A stretch of 18,238 bases of DNA from Planctomycetaceae bacterium (GTDB lineage: Bacteria > Planctomycetota > Planctomycetia > Pirellulales > Pirellulaceae), in contig JABHUV010000077.1 in the NCBI GenBank assembly GCA_018658605.1, positions 1 to 18,238 of the forward strand. The letters are read 5' to 3'. The translations under genes and the position numbers were made by a program. Below, piece by piece: positions 7,230-14,712 of the stretch (the first letter of the stretch is position 1; each line of letters begins with the position of its first letter). A model generated the notes under the pieces. The model was not told the origin of the DNA, made no database searches, and saw nothing but the letters and a program-made list of their open reading frames with translations.

Positions 7230-8246
7230 GTGAAACTGTTTATCTACGAAATGGTGTGTGGTGGGGGGGCTGCCCTGCCCTCTGACTGTGATGGCGAATT
7301 AGATCATATTGATGATTTTCTGACACTGCCTGCGCTCGTGGCGGATGGTTCGTCAATGCTACTCTCGGTGGCTCGGTATTGTCAGACCTTGCCTTCAGTT
7401 GAAATAGTGGCCACGGTAGACAGTAGATTGGAATCGCTAGCACGTACGCTTAAATCACGTGGTGTCATAGTGCAAATGGTGGACATAACTAACCCCTGGC
7501 CGCAATTTGTAGATGCTTGTTGTGACGCTGATAAGTGTATTGTGATTGCGCCCGAATTAAATTCACTTTTATTGCTAGCCGTTGAGAAATGCAACACTTG
7601 TGCACCCGGGAAGTTGGTAGGACCTGGCGATGATTTACTTTCCCTAGGGGTCAATAAGGTGCTATTGCATCAATGGGCGGATGCTCACGCAATACTAATG
7701 CCCGACTGGGCGCACATACTCAAGGGAAGTCGCGACGTTTCGCAGCTTAACGGCACTCTAGTGCTTAAGCCAATAAACGGGGCGGGTGGTATTGGGATAC
7801 GGAAAATATCGGGCCGCGGTTTACCTAGCGATGGCGAGTGGTTAGTAGAAGAGTGTGTGCGAGGCGAGTCATATAGTGTATCGGCCATTTTTCATCAGAA
7901 CGGATTCACTATGGTTCCACCCTGGCGACAAGAACTTGGGGGCGCAGACGGATTCGAATATGTTGGAGGTTCGATTTGTGATGATGTGCACGTCATTGAG
8001 CGATTAAACGAATGGGCGTATGAGGTGTTCAACGTGCTGCCTAGTGCAAACTCGCGTGGTTGGATAAGCCTCGACGTAATCGTAGCAACGGAAGAAATCT
8101 ATATGATAGAAGTGAATTCCAGAATTACAGCGTCCTTTGATTCAATAGGCGAACTCTCAAGCTTTGTTCCTTATCAGGAACTACAATCGACGAACGTTAC
8201 TGATCTGATGTCCGCCGCCATTTGGGGGAATGAGAGATCGACGTAG
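7230..8246 (+). CDS. ATP-grasp ligase, MfnD-like (tyramine-glutamate ligase family)
   Basis: The start is GTG. The encoded MKLFIYEMVCGGG fits the usual N-terminus of ATP-grasp proteins from methanofuran and tetrahydromethanopterin gene sets. ATP-grasp elements can be placed: K180 in TLVLKPINGAGGIGI with its glycine loop (184-189), the adenine-binding strand EWLVEECV (203-210), and metal ligands D282, E294 and N296 in ISLDVIV and MIEVNSR. Methanogen MfnD joins glutamate to tyramine in making the methanofuran side chain. In methylotrophic bacteria the related cofactor may use tyrosine, so the substrate here is inferred. The gene is only 26 bp after the DUF59 gene and has a weak ribosome binding site, so it probably shares its transcript. 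Its last 73 nt lie antisense to the MfnE-like gene. Confidence 0.78.
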   Translation: MKLFIYEMVCGGGAALPSDCDGELDHIDDFLTLPALVADGSSMLLSVARYCQTLPSVEIVATVDSRLESLARTLKSRGVIVQMVDITNPWPQFVDACCDADKCIVIAPELNSLLLLAVEKCNTCAPGKLVGPGDDLLSLGVNKVLLHQWADAHAILMPDWAHILKGSRDVSQLNGTLVLKPINGAGGIGIRKISGRGLPSDGEWLVEECVRGESYSVSAIFHQNGFTMVPPWRQELGGADGFEYVGGSICDDVHVIERLNEWAYEVFNVLPSANSRGWISLDVIVATEEIYMIEVNSRITASFDSIGELSSFVPYQELQSTNVTDLMSAAIWGNERST

Positions 8247-8785
8247 TTCGCATACTTTAGTGTCCGTAGGTCGTCACTCCGGGCGGCGCGGGACTTGAGC
8301 AGTGTAAGTTTGTCGGCGGATAGAAGTTGGGCGATACGAGCGGCTATGGAATCACTGGTGCAACTCCAGTCAGGTGCCAATATGGTATTACCTAAGGTTG
8401 GTTCTACATCTCGGACAAAGGAAAGGCAATCAAACATGATTGTTGTAGGATTTGCGCCGTCACTACTAAGAAAGTCAGTAAGGACTTCCCAACTGGAAAT
8501 TGCGAACGTTAGACATCTAGTTCGAGCAAGCCTCGAGGTGTTAAGGGACATCGCTTGAACCGCGTTGAGATGTGCCTGTTCGTCGGTGAGGCTGAATTGG
8601 CGTTGCCAATGGCGTAAACGGTCACCAGCGTGCCCTCCGCCAACGATAACTACGTTTATTGAATCAGTTTGCTGCGTCAGCCACTGCACAGCATTCTCAA
8701 TGGCTGATCTGTCTGAAGAGTCGCCCAGCAGACTTCCACCGATCTTGATCACATGTAATGGCAATGTTGAATGTTGCTCAAGCAT
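8174..8785 (-). CDS. amino-acid-kinase family protein, MfnE-like
   Basis: The 203-residue protein has the amino-acid-kinase fold signature: VIKIGGSLL (12-20, K14), VVIVGGGHAGD (45-55), and the nucleotide-side DWSCTSDSIAAR (139-150). In methanogens MfnE phosphorylates aminomethyl-furanmethanol phosphate to the diphosphate that MfnF then uses. The short length and the DWS-TSDS motif fit MfnE rather than acetylglutamate or aspartate kinase. The ATG directly follows the TAA of the upstream MfnF-like gene without a spare base, so the two are surely co-transcribed and probably translationally coupled. Their adjacency is the main reason for the specific call. The 3' end overlaps the opposing MfnD-like gene by 73 nt. 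Confidence 0.78.
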   Translation of the reverse strand: MLEQHSTLPLHVIKIGGSLLGDSSDRSAIENAVQWLTQQTDSINVVIVGGGHAGDRLRHWQRQFSLTDEQAHLNAVQAMSLNTSRLARTRCLTFAISSWEVLTDFLSSDGANPTTIMFDCLSFVRDVEPTLGNTILAPDWSCTSDSIAARIAQLLSADKLTLLKSRAARSDDLRTLKYANYVDLSFPQMAADIRSVTFVDCSS

Positions 8786-9793
8786 TTACTTTCTAGCCTC
8801 GAGGTGTTTTGCAAGAAGTACGGCCACGGCATAAGCCGGAGCAACACGTGATCGTTCGCCAGTAAATAGTTTAAGAATAGGAAGTTGCTGTGAAATGCAA
8901 TCAGTGAGGAAATCACCATGACCAGTAAGGATGATTTGTTGGGGCGGATGTTGCATATCCCGAATGACTAGCCGCAACGCATCGTCAAGAAGAGAGACCA
9001 ATCGGGTTTTAATTTGTTGTGATAAACTTAACGCATCTTCGTTGCTAAATTGCGTGGGGCATTCGCAGACGCTGCGGGCTAATCGAGCGTGGGCGTATTG
9101 GCGCGTGGCCGGTTTGCCATCGGCTGTCTCGCAGCAGGTAATGTCTTCAGTGGCATCACCTGTTATTAGAAAAGCGTCTTGGGTAGTGGCGAACATCTCG
9201 CGTGCTAATGGGATTCGACGATTGTCCAACTCAGCAATATCAAGCAAGGCGCAAAGTGGAGTCCGTTGAATACCGCAATAGAGTAATTGTCGCGACTGTA
9301 ATCGATCCACATCGGACAAATTGTTCGGGACTGGTATTCCGCAGTTAAGGGGGATGATATCAACCGTTGTGGAACCGATATCCAAGAGGATGTTAGATTG
9401 ATTTGGATCCGAAGCTGCAGCAAGATTGGCAATTGCGTGCCAGTTCGATGCGGCAACGCTGTTCCATTGCTCGGAGCTTTGAGCAGGTGTAAGCCAATCT
9501 CCGTCAATACGATAGACGTAAATGTTGTCGGGACTCGTCGCTGCCTTAACGACCGCGTTGGCAATGAATTGGACCCCCTGTTGCTTGGATTCAAAACAAT
9601 CGGCAATTTCCCCCGTCATCGTTACGGCGAGAAAGTTAGCGCTGACGTCGTTGATGATGTCACGTAGCACCTCGACCAATTGATGAGACTGATTCCACAG
9701 TGGGAAATACCGAGCTGCGGTGAACGTTCCATCCGCCGAGGCAGCCTTGATGTTAGCGCCGCCGATATCGAGCCCGAGAACTTGGCGCTGCAT
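8786..9793 (-). CDS. hydantoinase/oxoprolinase-related protein, MfnF-like (H4MPT-linked C1 family)
   Basis: The 335-residue protein belongs to the ASKHA-like family long annotated as a probable H4MPT-linked C1 transfer pathway protein. Visible motifs are LGLDIGGANIKAA (6-18), MTGEIADCF (59-67), LLDIGSTTVDIIPL (136-149) and GIQRTP (174-179). In methanogens MfnF condenses the furan diphosphate with gamma-glutamyltyramine to give the methanofuran core. AAAGGG (9801-9806 on the minus strand) precedes the ATG by 7 nt. It is the first gene of a two-gene unit with the MfnE-like gene. Together with the convergent MfnD-like ligase it indicates that the host makes a methanofuran-type cofactor for formaldehyde/formate C1 metabolism. 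Confidence 0.8.
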   Translation of the reverse strand: MQRQVLGLDIGGANIKAASADGTFTAARYFPLWNQSHQLVEVLRDIINDVSANFLAVTMTGEIADCFESKQQGVQFIANAVVKAATSPDNIYVYRIDGDWLTPAQSSEQWNSVAASNWHAIANLAAASDPNQSNILLDIGSTTVDIIPLNCGIPVPNNLSDVDRLQSRQLLYCGIQRTPLCALLDIAELDNRRIPLAREMFATTQDAFLITGDATEDITCCETADGKPATRQYAHARLARSVCECPTQFSNEDALSLSQQIKTRLVSLLDDALRLVIRDMQHPPQQIILTGHGDFLTDCISQQLPILKLFTGERSRVAPAYAVAVLLAKHLEARK

Positions 9794-9846
9794 GTTAGAG
9801 CCCTTTGTCTTCGAAATGAAACGCTAACGCATAAGCCTTGATCGCT

Positions 9847-9858
9847 CTGCCTAGGCAG
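9847..9858. repeat. 12-bp perfect palindrome
   Basis: CTGCCTAGGCAG reads the same on both strands. It lies 54-65 bp upstream of the MfnF-like start codon, in the 111-bp gap after the DUF1598-type gene. It could be an operator for the mfnF-mfnE pair. There is no loop and no T-run, so it is not a terminator. Confidence 0.4.
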
Positions 9859-9900
9859 GGCCAACAATCTTTCGATGATGACTCACTGATTGCACTAGTT

Positions 9901-9912
9901 GGAACTAGTTCC
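9901..9912. repeat. 12-bp perfect palindrome over a stop codon
   Basis: GGAACTAGTTCC is a perfect palindrome spanning the TAG stop of the DUF1598-type gene (minus strand). A direct copy of ACTAGTT lies just before it on the plus strand (9894-9900). It could be chance, or an operator for the downstream mfnF-like gene. No function is evident. Confidence 0.3.
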
Positions 9913-11278
9913 ACCAAGACATGGACGCAGTTTGTGCGTGCACTTTGTTCCATACCTGTTTCACTTCCGCAGTGACTTTAGGATCCTTGAGAGGGGCAAG
10001 ATAGTCGATGTCGACACCACCAGAAGCTGTGACCACAAGACCGCGGGTTGATTTAATGAAACTTGTTTCAGTGCTGACGTGCTTGGGCGTGAACCACATA
10101 CGGTGCGAAATGGTTTTCGTTGTTGCGAGCAAGTGAGGCAGTTCCAAATCGGCGCGATCTAGAAGACTGTTGCTGCGAATGATAGCCGCAGCGACACACA
10201 TGTCCATAATATTACGAAGTTCGCCAAACACGGGGTCTGCTTTACTTAAGTTATCATAGCGATCCGTCATCATATCTGCCCATCTCTGTGCAGCGGGATC
10301 TTGTTGTTGAGCTCTAGCCGGACCGTTGTTGCCTTGGCGTACTTCTGTTTCGGTCATGGCCTTAACGCCTTGGCCGCGAATTTCCCATGCTAGACCTTGG
10401 CCGTCGGTCGCGACACTCTTGTAATTACAGGCCAGCCACCAGCGTGGATTGATGTTTGGATTGTTGAGGCTCACGGAATTACGTGCACCTGAAATAAACC
10501 CTGGTAGGACTTTGGAGCCGTGCCCAGTAATTTCCATGGCAATTTGCTTCATGCGGATATCAGCGGCTAGCATGACTCGAGCAAAATGACTTGATCCTGG
10601 CACGCCATTTATCGATACGACTTGGTTACCCATCGCTTGTTTCAACTGAGGTGCAAGAATTTGCGGGTTGCGAACGCCGGCACGTGAAAGTTGTTGTAAT
10701 TTCGCAGCGTAGTTAGCGACGCCTTGTCGTGTAGGGTCAATCGAGCAACTGATCCGCTGAGGTTGGGGAGCATTAACTGCTCGTAATGCAGTAAGCAAAT
10801 TGTCGAGTTGAAGTACAGGCATTCCAGTGGTAACGCCAACGACATGCAGGTTGTCGTCGATTTTCCAGCCTTCACCAGGACCGGCGAGAATAATATCGTT
10901 GATTTCTGGGTATACCAAGATGTATTGGATACGTTGTAATCCAGCCAAGTATTTAACTTCGTCTGGCAAAGCGCCTTGGTTATTTTGAACAGCGTCAGCA
11001 ATTGCGGCCTCTAGTCCACGCAGTGAAATCATCCGCAATTCGGTTGACTCAGCCATTTTGGGCGAGGCCGGATTGAAATTCGCTCGCATTTCACGCAACA
11101 GCAAATCACGGCTTTCGGCATCAGCATTCGCGACGACGCCATTTGTATCGATGGAAATACCACCAACAGAGTTGTTTCGGAATTGGTTATTATTATTGCC
11201 CCCAATAATCTGGCTGGTCGATAATGCCAATAGAGCAAAAATGCACGCACGACAAAATGTAATGTGACGACTCGTCAT
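9905..11278 (-). CDS. secreted DUF1598-type planctomycete protein of unknown function
   Basis: The 457-residue protein starts with a short basic segment and a hydrophobic stretch (about 12-26, IFALLALSTSQIIG), which looks like a Sec signal peptide without a clean Ala-X-Ala site. An Asn-rich patch follows, then the GGISIDTNGVV segment (39-49) that I associate with DUF1598 proteins of Pirellula and Rhodopirellula. Further family-like stretches are LAGLQRIQYILVYPEINDII and MEITGHGSKVLPGF. No enzyme motif, membrane anchor or repeat is obvious. AGGAG (11286-11290 on the minus strand) lies 7 nt before the ATG, so the start is firm. The protein is probably exported. The divergent neighbour is the FHA-sigma-54 activator. 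The DUF1598 name is from memory; function unknown. Confidence 0.7.
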   Translation of the reverse strand: MTSRHITFCRACIFALLALSTSQIIGGNNNNQFRNNSVGGISIDTNGVVANADAESRDLLLREMRANFNPASPKMAESTELRMISLRGLEAAIADAVQNNQGALPDEVKYLAGLQRIQYILVYPEINDIILAGPGEGWKIDDNLHVVGVTTGMPVLQLDNLLTALRAVNAPQPQRISCSIDPTRQGVANYAAKLQQLSRAGVRNPQILAPQLKQAMGNQVVSINGVPGSSHFARVMLAADIRMKQIAMEITGHGSKVLPGFISGARNSVSLNNPNINPRWWLACNYKSVATDGQGLAWEIRGQGVKAMTETEVRQGNNGPARAQQQDPAAQRWADMMTDRYDNLSKADPVFGELRNIMDMCVAAAIIRSNSLLDRADLELPHLLATTKTISHRMWFTPKHVSTETSFIKSTRGLVVTASGGVDIDYLAPLKDPKVTAEVKQVWNKVHAQTASMSWWN

Positions 11279-11764
11279 AACCGAACTCCTAATTGGTTTT
11301 GAGAGGGTAGTTGTTCCGAACTAATCTCTCGTTACTTTTCTCTGTTTGTGTTGTGGTTTTGGATACGGATATTTATCCGTATCCCAGATAGATCAAATTC
11401 AACACGTTAAACAACATGAGCTACGCGAACACACTGTTAATGAGGAAAAATGACCCATCGAATAAGACTTCGACATTTCCGAGGCGAAAATGTAACAGTT
11501 TATCTCTGTCTAGAATAATCGGCTTTGCCCGTATTTACAAGAAAAGTTTACCTAATCCGTTTTTCTTCCCAAGTTGCTTAGCTTTATTATTATCAAGATA
11601 CACGTTAATGGAATAGCGTAAGGTGATTCGGAGCCACAGTTTTTGAATAAATGGGCTGAATCAACGGAATTTTAACGTTTGTCGTGTGTGCGGGTATATA
11701 GAGTGTTCATTTTTGATACACTATAGACACGTGGTAATTGCATCCGCTTAACTGGTCTATAATC
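11279..11764. other. divergent intergenic region before the FHA-sigma-54 gene
   Basis: This 486-bp stretch has no convincing gene. A 66-codon frame at 11416-11616 (plus) lacks a ribosome binding site and any recognisable sequence. The region must hold promoters for both flanking genes. The one strong signal is the inverted repeat at 11361-11384. The part from 11570 to 11730 is AT-rich, with TATA-like words (11696-11701, 11722-11727), but I find no well-spaced -35/-10 pair and no -24/-12 sigma-54 promoter. Confidence 0.55.
11361..11384. repeat. perfect 10-bp inverted repeat with 4-nt spacer
   Basis: GGATACGGAT-ATTT-ATCCGTATCC has fully complementary 10-base arms. It lies 83-106 bp upstream of the DUF1598-type start codon. 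No T-run follows it in either direction (TTTT precedes it on the plus strand), so it does not look like a terminator. It fits a dimeric regulator's operator or a stable 5' leader hairpin of the minus-strand gene. Confidence 0.7.
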
Positions 11765-13834
11765 ATGGATTCAAAGTTTTCAATGCTAGCATATTTAGTT
11801 ATACGCGAAGGAACCAAGTGGACGGATGTTGTTCGTCTTGAGGCTGGCAAGACATCGACCATAGGTAGGGCCTCCACAAACAAGGTAGTCATTCGTGATG
11901 AGCGAGCGAGTCGCATTCACGCTGAATTGTTTTTCTCGAATGGTACGTGGATACTCCGCGATTTGGAAAGTCGCAATGGGACGCTGATCAATGGTGAATC
12001 GACGACTGGCGATTATGAGTTAAATCCACAAGATTGTATTCGCATCGCCAATTGTCATATATCGTTTGTGACCGATTTGTCATCGGCCTTTCCGGAAAAT
12101 ATTGAAACCGATACAGGGGTGCTTTTGAAGCACCTCGCTGCAGATACCAATGAAGCCGATTTCGATGGTATCGCCGTTGAACTTGCTGATCTAAAGGAAG
12201 CGGATGAAGTAGACAGCCACAACAGTCAGTTCCCCACGACGATTACGCACCGTAAGGGACAAACGAAATTACTCGATCGTCAGTCGCAATCCAAAGGAGT
12301 AAGTGATGCAGTGGCAAGCCTATGCCGCATCGCATTTGAATTAGCCAATCAAAATGATGAAAAAGGAATTGCGGACACTGCTTTAGACGGGATTTTTGAT
12401 GGCACAAAATCAAACGCTGCCGCTTTGCTTCTTGCGCCATATGATCTAGAAGAACTACCAACGAGCAACGACGTAACCGTGATCGCTTGGAAAACGGTCG
12501 GAACGCCTAAGTATCATCAACTCACAAAACATCTGGCTAAGACAGTGCTTGAGAGTGGCGAGGCTGTGTTAGGTCGTGACATCGGTGATGACAGTCAAAT
12601 TGCTAGTCGTGATAGTAAGGGTGAAATTACGTCGACAAGTATTATTTGTGCACCTGTGAGATATGACCAACAAATCGTTGGGCTGTTACATGCATACTCG
12701 ACCACCGGTGAGAGCTCGCTTACGCCAGATGACCTCGAATTCATTCTGGCTTTAGCCGACAATGTTGGACTTGCTTTGAAGAATCTTAGCCGTGAAATGG
12801 AGTTAGTTGAAGATTTGTCGCAATCGCGTAATGAGATTCAACAACTGCGGAGTCAACTTGAAGCTGAATCGGAGATGATTGGAATCAGCCCAGCCTTGGA
12901 TCAAGTGAAGCAAGATATTGCACATGCAGCTCCGAGCCGCGCTACGGTTTTGATCCGCGGAGAAAGCGGAGTGGGTAAGGAATTGATTGCCAGAGCAGTA
13001 CATTTCGCCAGTCCACGTAAGAAAGGACCATTTGTCTGTTTGAATTGCGCAGCGCTGTCAGAATCGTTGCTTGAAAGTGAATTGTTTGGCCATGAAAAAG
13101 GAGCGTTTACGGGGGCGACAGATCGTAAAATAGGAAAATTTGAGGCGGCAAATCTTGGGACGTTAATGCTCGACGAAATCGGTGAAATGAGTTTGGCGGT
13201 TCAGGCTAAGTTCCTCCGTGTGTTAGAAGGCCATTCATTTGAGCGTTTAGGTGGTAATCAATCAATTGAAACTGACGTTCGGGTCATCGCGGCAACGAAT
13301 CGAGAACTCGAGGTTGCTGTTGCGGAAGGTGAATTTCGTCGCGACCTGTACTTTCGTTTAAACGTGGTGGAAATGTTAGTTCCACCGTTGCGTAAACGCC
13401 CCGAAGACATTGAGCTATTGATGTATTACTTTTTGGATAAATTTCGTTCAGAAACCGGTCGTAAAATCACCGGGTTTACTGATGAAGCGATTGCTGAGTT
13501 GCAGAAGTATAAGTGGCCGGGAAACATTCGAGAATTAAAGAACATTATTGAACGAGCGGTAGTGTTATGCCGCAACACGGTTATTGATGTTGGTGATTTG
13601 TCGTTATCCAATCTGATGACAACCTCCGATACGACGGGGATTATATTGAATGCCAGTTCCTATGAACCCCATAGCCTGGAAGAGATTGAGCGATTCCACA
13701 TTAAACGGACTCTGGATTATCACGATTGGAACAAAAGTCGTTCCGCGAGCGTATTGGGGGTGGAACGTTCGACGTTAGATCGAAAGATTAAGCGTTACGA
13801 ATTGGTTCGGCCCAACGTAAAGTCAGATCTTTGA
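11765..13834 (+). CDS. sigma-54-dependent transcriptional activator with FHA and GAF domains
   Basis: This 689-residue protein has four parts. An FHA domain (about 8-105) has GRA at 34-36, SRIH at 49-52 and SRNG at 69-72, the phosphothreonine-binding loops. A GAF-like sensor domain lies at about 175-345. A AAA+ sigma-54 interaction domain (about 370-600) has Walker A GESGVGKE (399-406) and an intact GAFTGA loop (446-451), with LDEIGEM as Walker B. A Fis-type helix-turn-helix lies at about 650-685. The intact GAFTGA implies it can open sigma-54 promoters. The FHA domain suggests control by Ser/Thr kinases, one of which lies 0.9 kb downstream of this gene. I chose the ATG at 11765 over an in-frame TTG at 11738 because FHA sequence begins soon after it; neither has a good ribosome binding site. 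Its target genes are unknown. Confidence 0.9.
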   Translation: MDSKFSMLAYLVIREGTKWTDVVRLEAGKTSTIGRASTNKVVIRDERASRIHAELFFSNGTWILRDLESRNGTLINGESTTGDYELNPQDCIRIANCHISFVTDLSSAFPENIETDTGVLLKHLAADTNEADFDGIAVELADLKEADEVDSHNSQFPTTITHRKGQTKLLDRQSQSKGVSDAVASLCRIAFELANQNDEKGIADTALDGIFDGTKSNAAALLLAPYDLEELPTSNDVTVIAWKTVGTPKYHQLTKHLAKTVLESGEAVLGRDIGDDSQIASRDSKGEITSTSIICAPVRYDQQIVGLLHAYSTTGESSLTPDDLEFILALADNVGLALKNLSREMELVEDLSQSRNEIQQLRSQLEAESEMIGISPALDQVKQDIAHAAPSRATVLIRGESGVGKELIARAVHFASPRKKGPFVCLNCAALSESLLESELFGHEKGAFTGATDRKIGKFEAANLGTLMLDEIGEMSLAVQAKFLRVLEGHSFERLGGNQSIETDVRVIAATNRELEVAVAEGEFRRDLYFRLNVVEMLVPPLRKRPEDIELLMYYFLDKFRSETGRKITGFTDEAIAELQKYKWPGNIRELKNIIERAVVLCRNTVIDVGDLSLSNLMTTSDTTGIILNASSYEPHSLEEIERFHIKRTLDYHDWNKSRSASVLGVERSTLDRKIKRYELVRPNVKSDL

Positions 13835-13993
13835 GGTTGCTAGTTGTTAGTCGGATTGAAAATTAGATGGCTTCTCGGTCTCTGTTCCTCTGCGTTAAAG
13901 CCATCCGTGGGAGGCTGAGTGCAATGGCGAGAATTATCGTTTAGCGTTGTGGATTATCTATATTTAACTGTGCAAGTAGCTGTTGGAGGCGAT

Positions 13994-14695
13994 ATGATTA
14001 TTTCCGCTTCTGATATCTCGGTCATTATCCCGGCCATCAACGAGCAGGATAACATCGCAGGCGCCGTTGAATCTGCATTTATTGCCGGAGCAGGCGAGGT
14101 TTGGGTTGCCGACGGCGGAAGTACCGATAGCACAATTGAATACGCTTGTCAGGCTGGAGCGTTGGTGTGTTGTGGTGATACAGGGAGAGCGGTGCAGCAA
14201 AACAATGGCGCCAAGCATGCCACGAAAACGGTTTTGTGTTTCCTGCACGCTGACAATCGCCTTGACTCAGCAGCACTGCAACAGGCAGCGGTCTATTTTT
14301 CCGAAGATGAAACAAACAGGTGGTCTTGTTTCTACCAACAAATAGAAGCAAAAGGGATTGGATATTCGTTATTACAGTGGGGCAACGCCTGGCGTGCGCG
14401 ATGGTCAGGGCGTGTGTACGGAGATCAAGCAATAACGGTCACGCGGGAGCTATTCGAAGGTATTGGGGGGTTCCCTAAAGTTGAGTTGATGGAAGACGTG
14501 CTGTTGAGCAAAATATTACGGCGTCTGGGCTTGCGACCGCGTGTGCTAGATGGGCCCGTAAAAATTTCGCCGCGGCGTTGGATGAAAAAGGGGATCCTGC
14601 GACAAACCTTGAGTAATTGGTGGTTGCTCCTGCAGTTACGACTAGGCACAAAGCCTAATCAGCTCGCTAAGCACTATCGTCGCCATGATAGATGA
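13994..14695 (+). CDS. family 2 glycosyltransferase (TIGR04283-like)
   Basis: The 233-residue GT-A protein has the N-terminal ISVIIPAINEQDNI (8-21), VADGGSTDST (38-47), the nucleotide-sugar GRAVQQNNGA (64-73) and FLHADN (83-88, in place of DXD). It then has YGDQA (142-146) and ELMEDVLLSK (164-173). These match the small glycosyltransferases called rSAM/selenodomain-associated transferase 2. The real substrate is not known. GGAGG (13985-13989) just before the ATG decides this start. A GTG at 13919 would add 25 unlike residues. No membrane span is seen. The gene runs into the convergent kinase gene with only 17 bp between them. A weak inverted repeat (GATGGCTT/AAGCCATC, 13866-13905) lies upstream. 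Confidence 0.82.
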   Translation: MIISASDISVIIPAINEQDNIAGAVESAFIAGAGEVWVADGGSTDSTIEYACQAGALVCCGDTGRAVQQNNGAKHATKTVLCFLHADNRLDSAALQQAAVYFSEDETNRWSCFYQQIEAKGIGYSLLQWGNAWRARWSGRVYGDQAITVTRELFEGIGGFPKVELMEDVLLSKILRRLGLRPRVLDGPVKISPRRWMKKGILRQTLSNWWLLLQLRLGTKPNQLAKHYRRHDR

Positions 14696-14712
14696 TTGGG
14701 AACGCGAACTTG

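Noticed and set aside
8295..8834. Two plus-strand open frames opposite the mfnE-like gene
   Set aside because: They are antisense shadows. The minus strand has clear amino-acid-kinase motifs and a tight junction with the mfnF-like gene.
9622..9867. Open frame on the minus strand overlapping the start of the mfnF-like gene
   Set aside because: It lies mostly within the mfnF-like gene in another frame. The mfnF frame has the ribosome binding site and the family motifs.
11416..11616. 66-codon open frame on the plus strand in the large intergenic region
   Set aside because: No ribosome binding site before its ATG, no recognisable motif and unremarkable composition. It is probably a chance frame.
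13866..13905. Inverted repeat GATGGCTT/AAGCCATC after the sigma-54 activator gene as a terminator
   Set aside because: The loop is 24 nt and no T-run follows. It may be chance.
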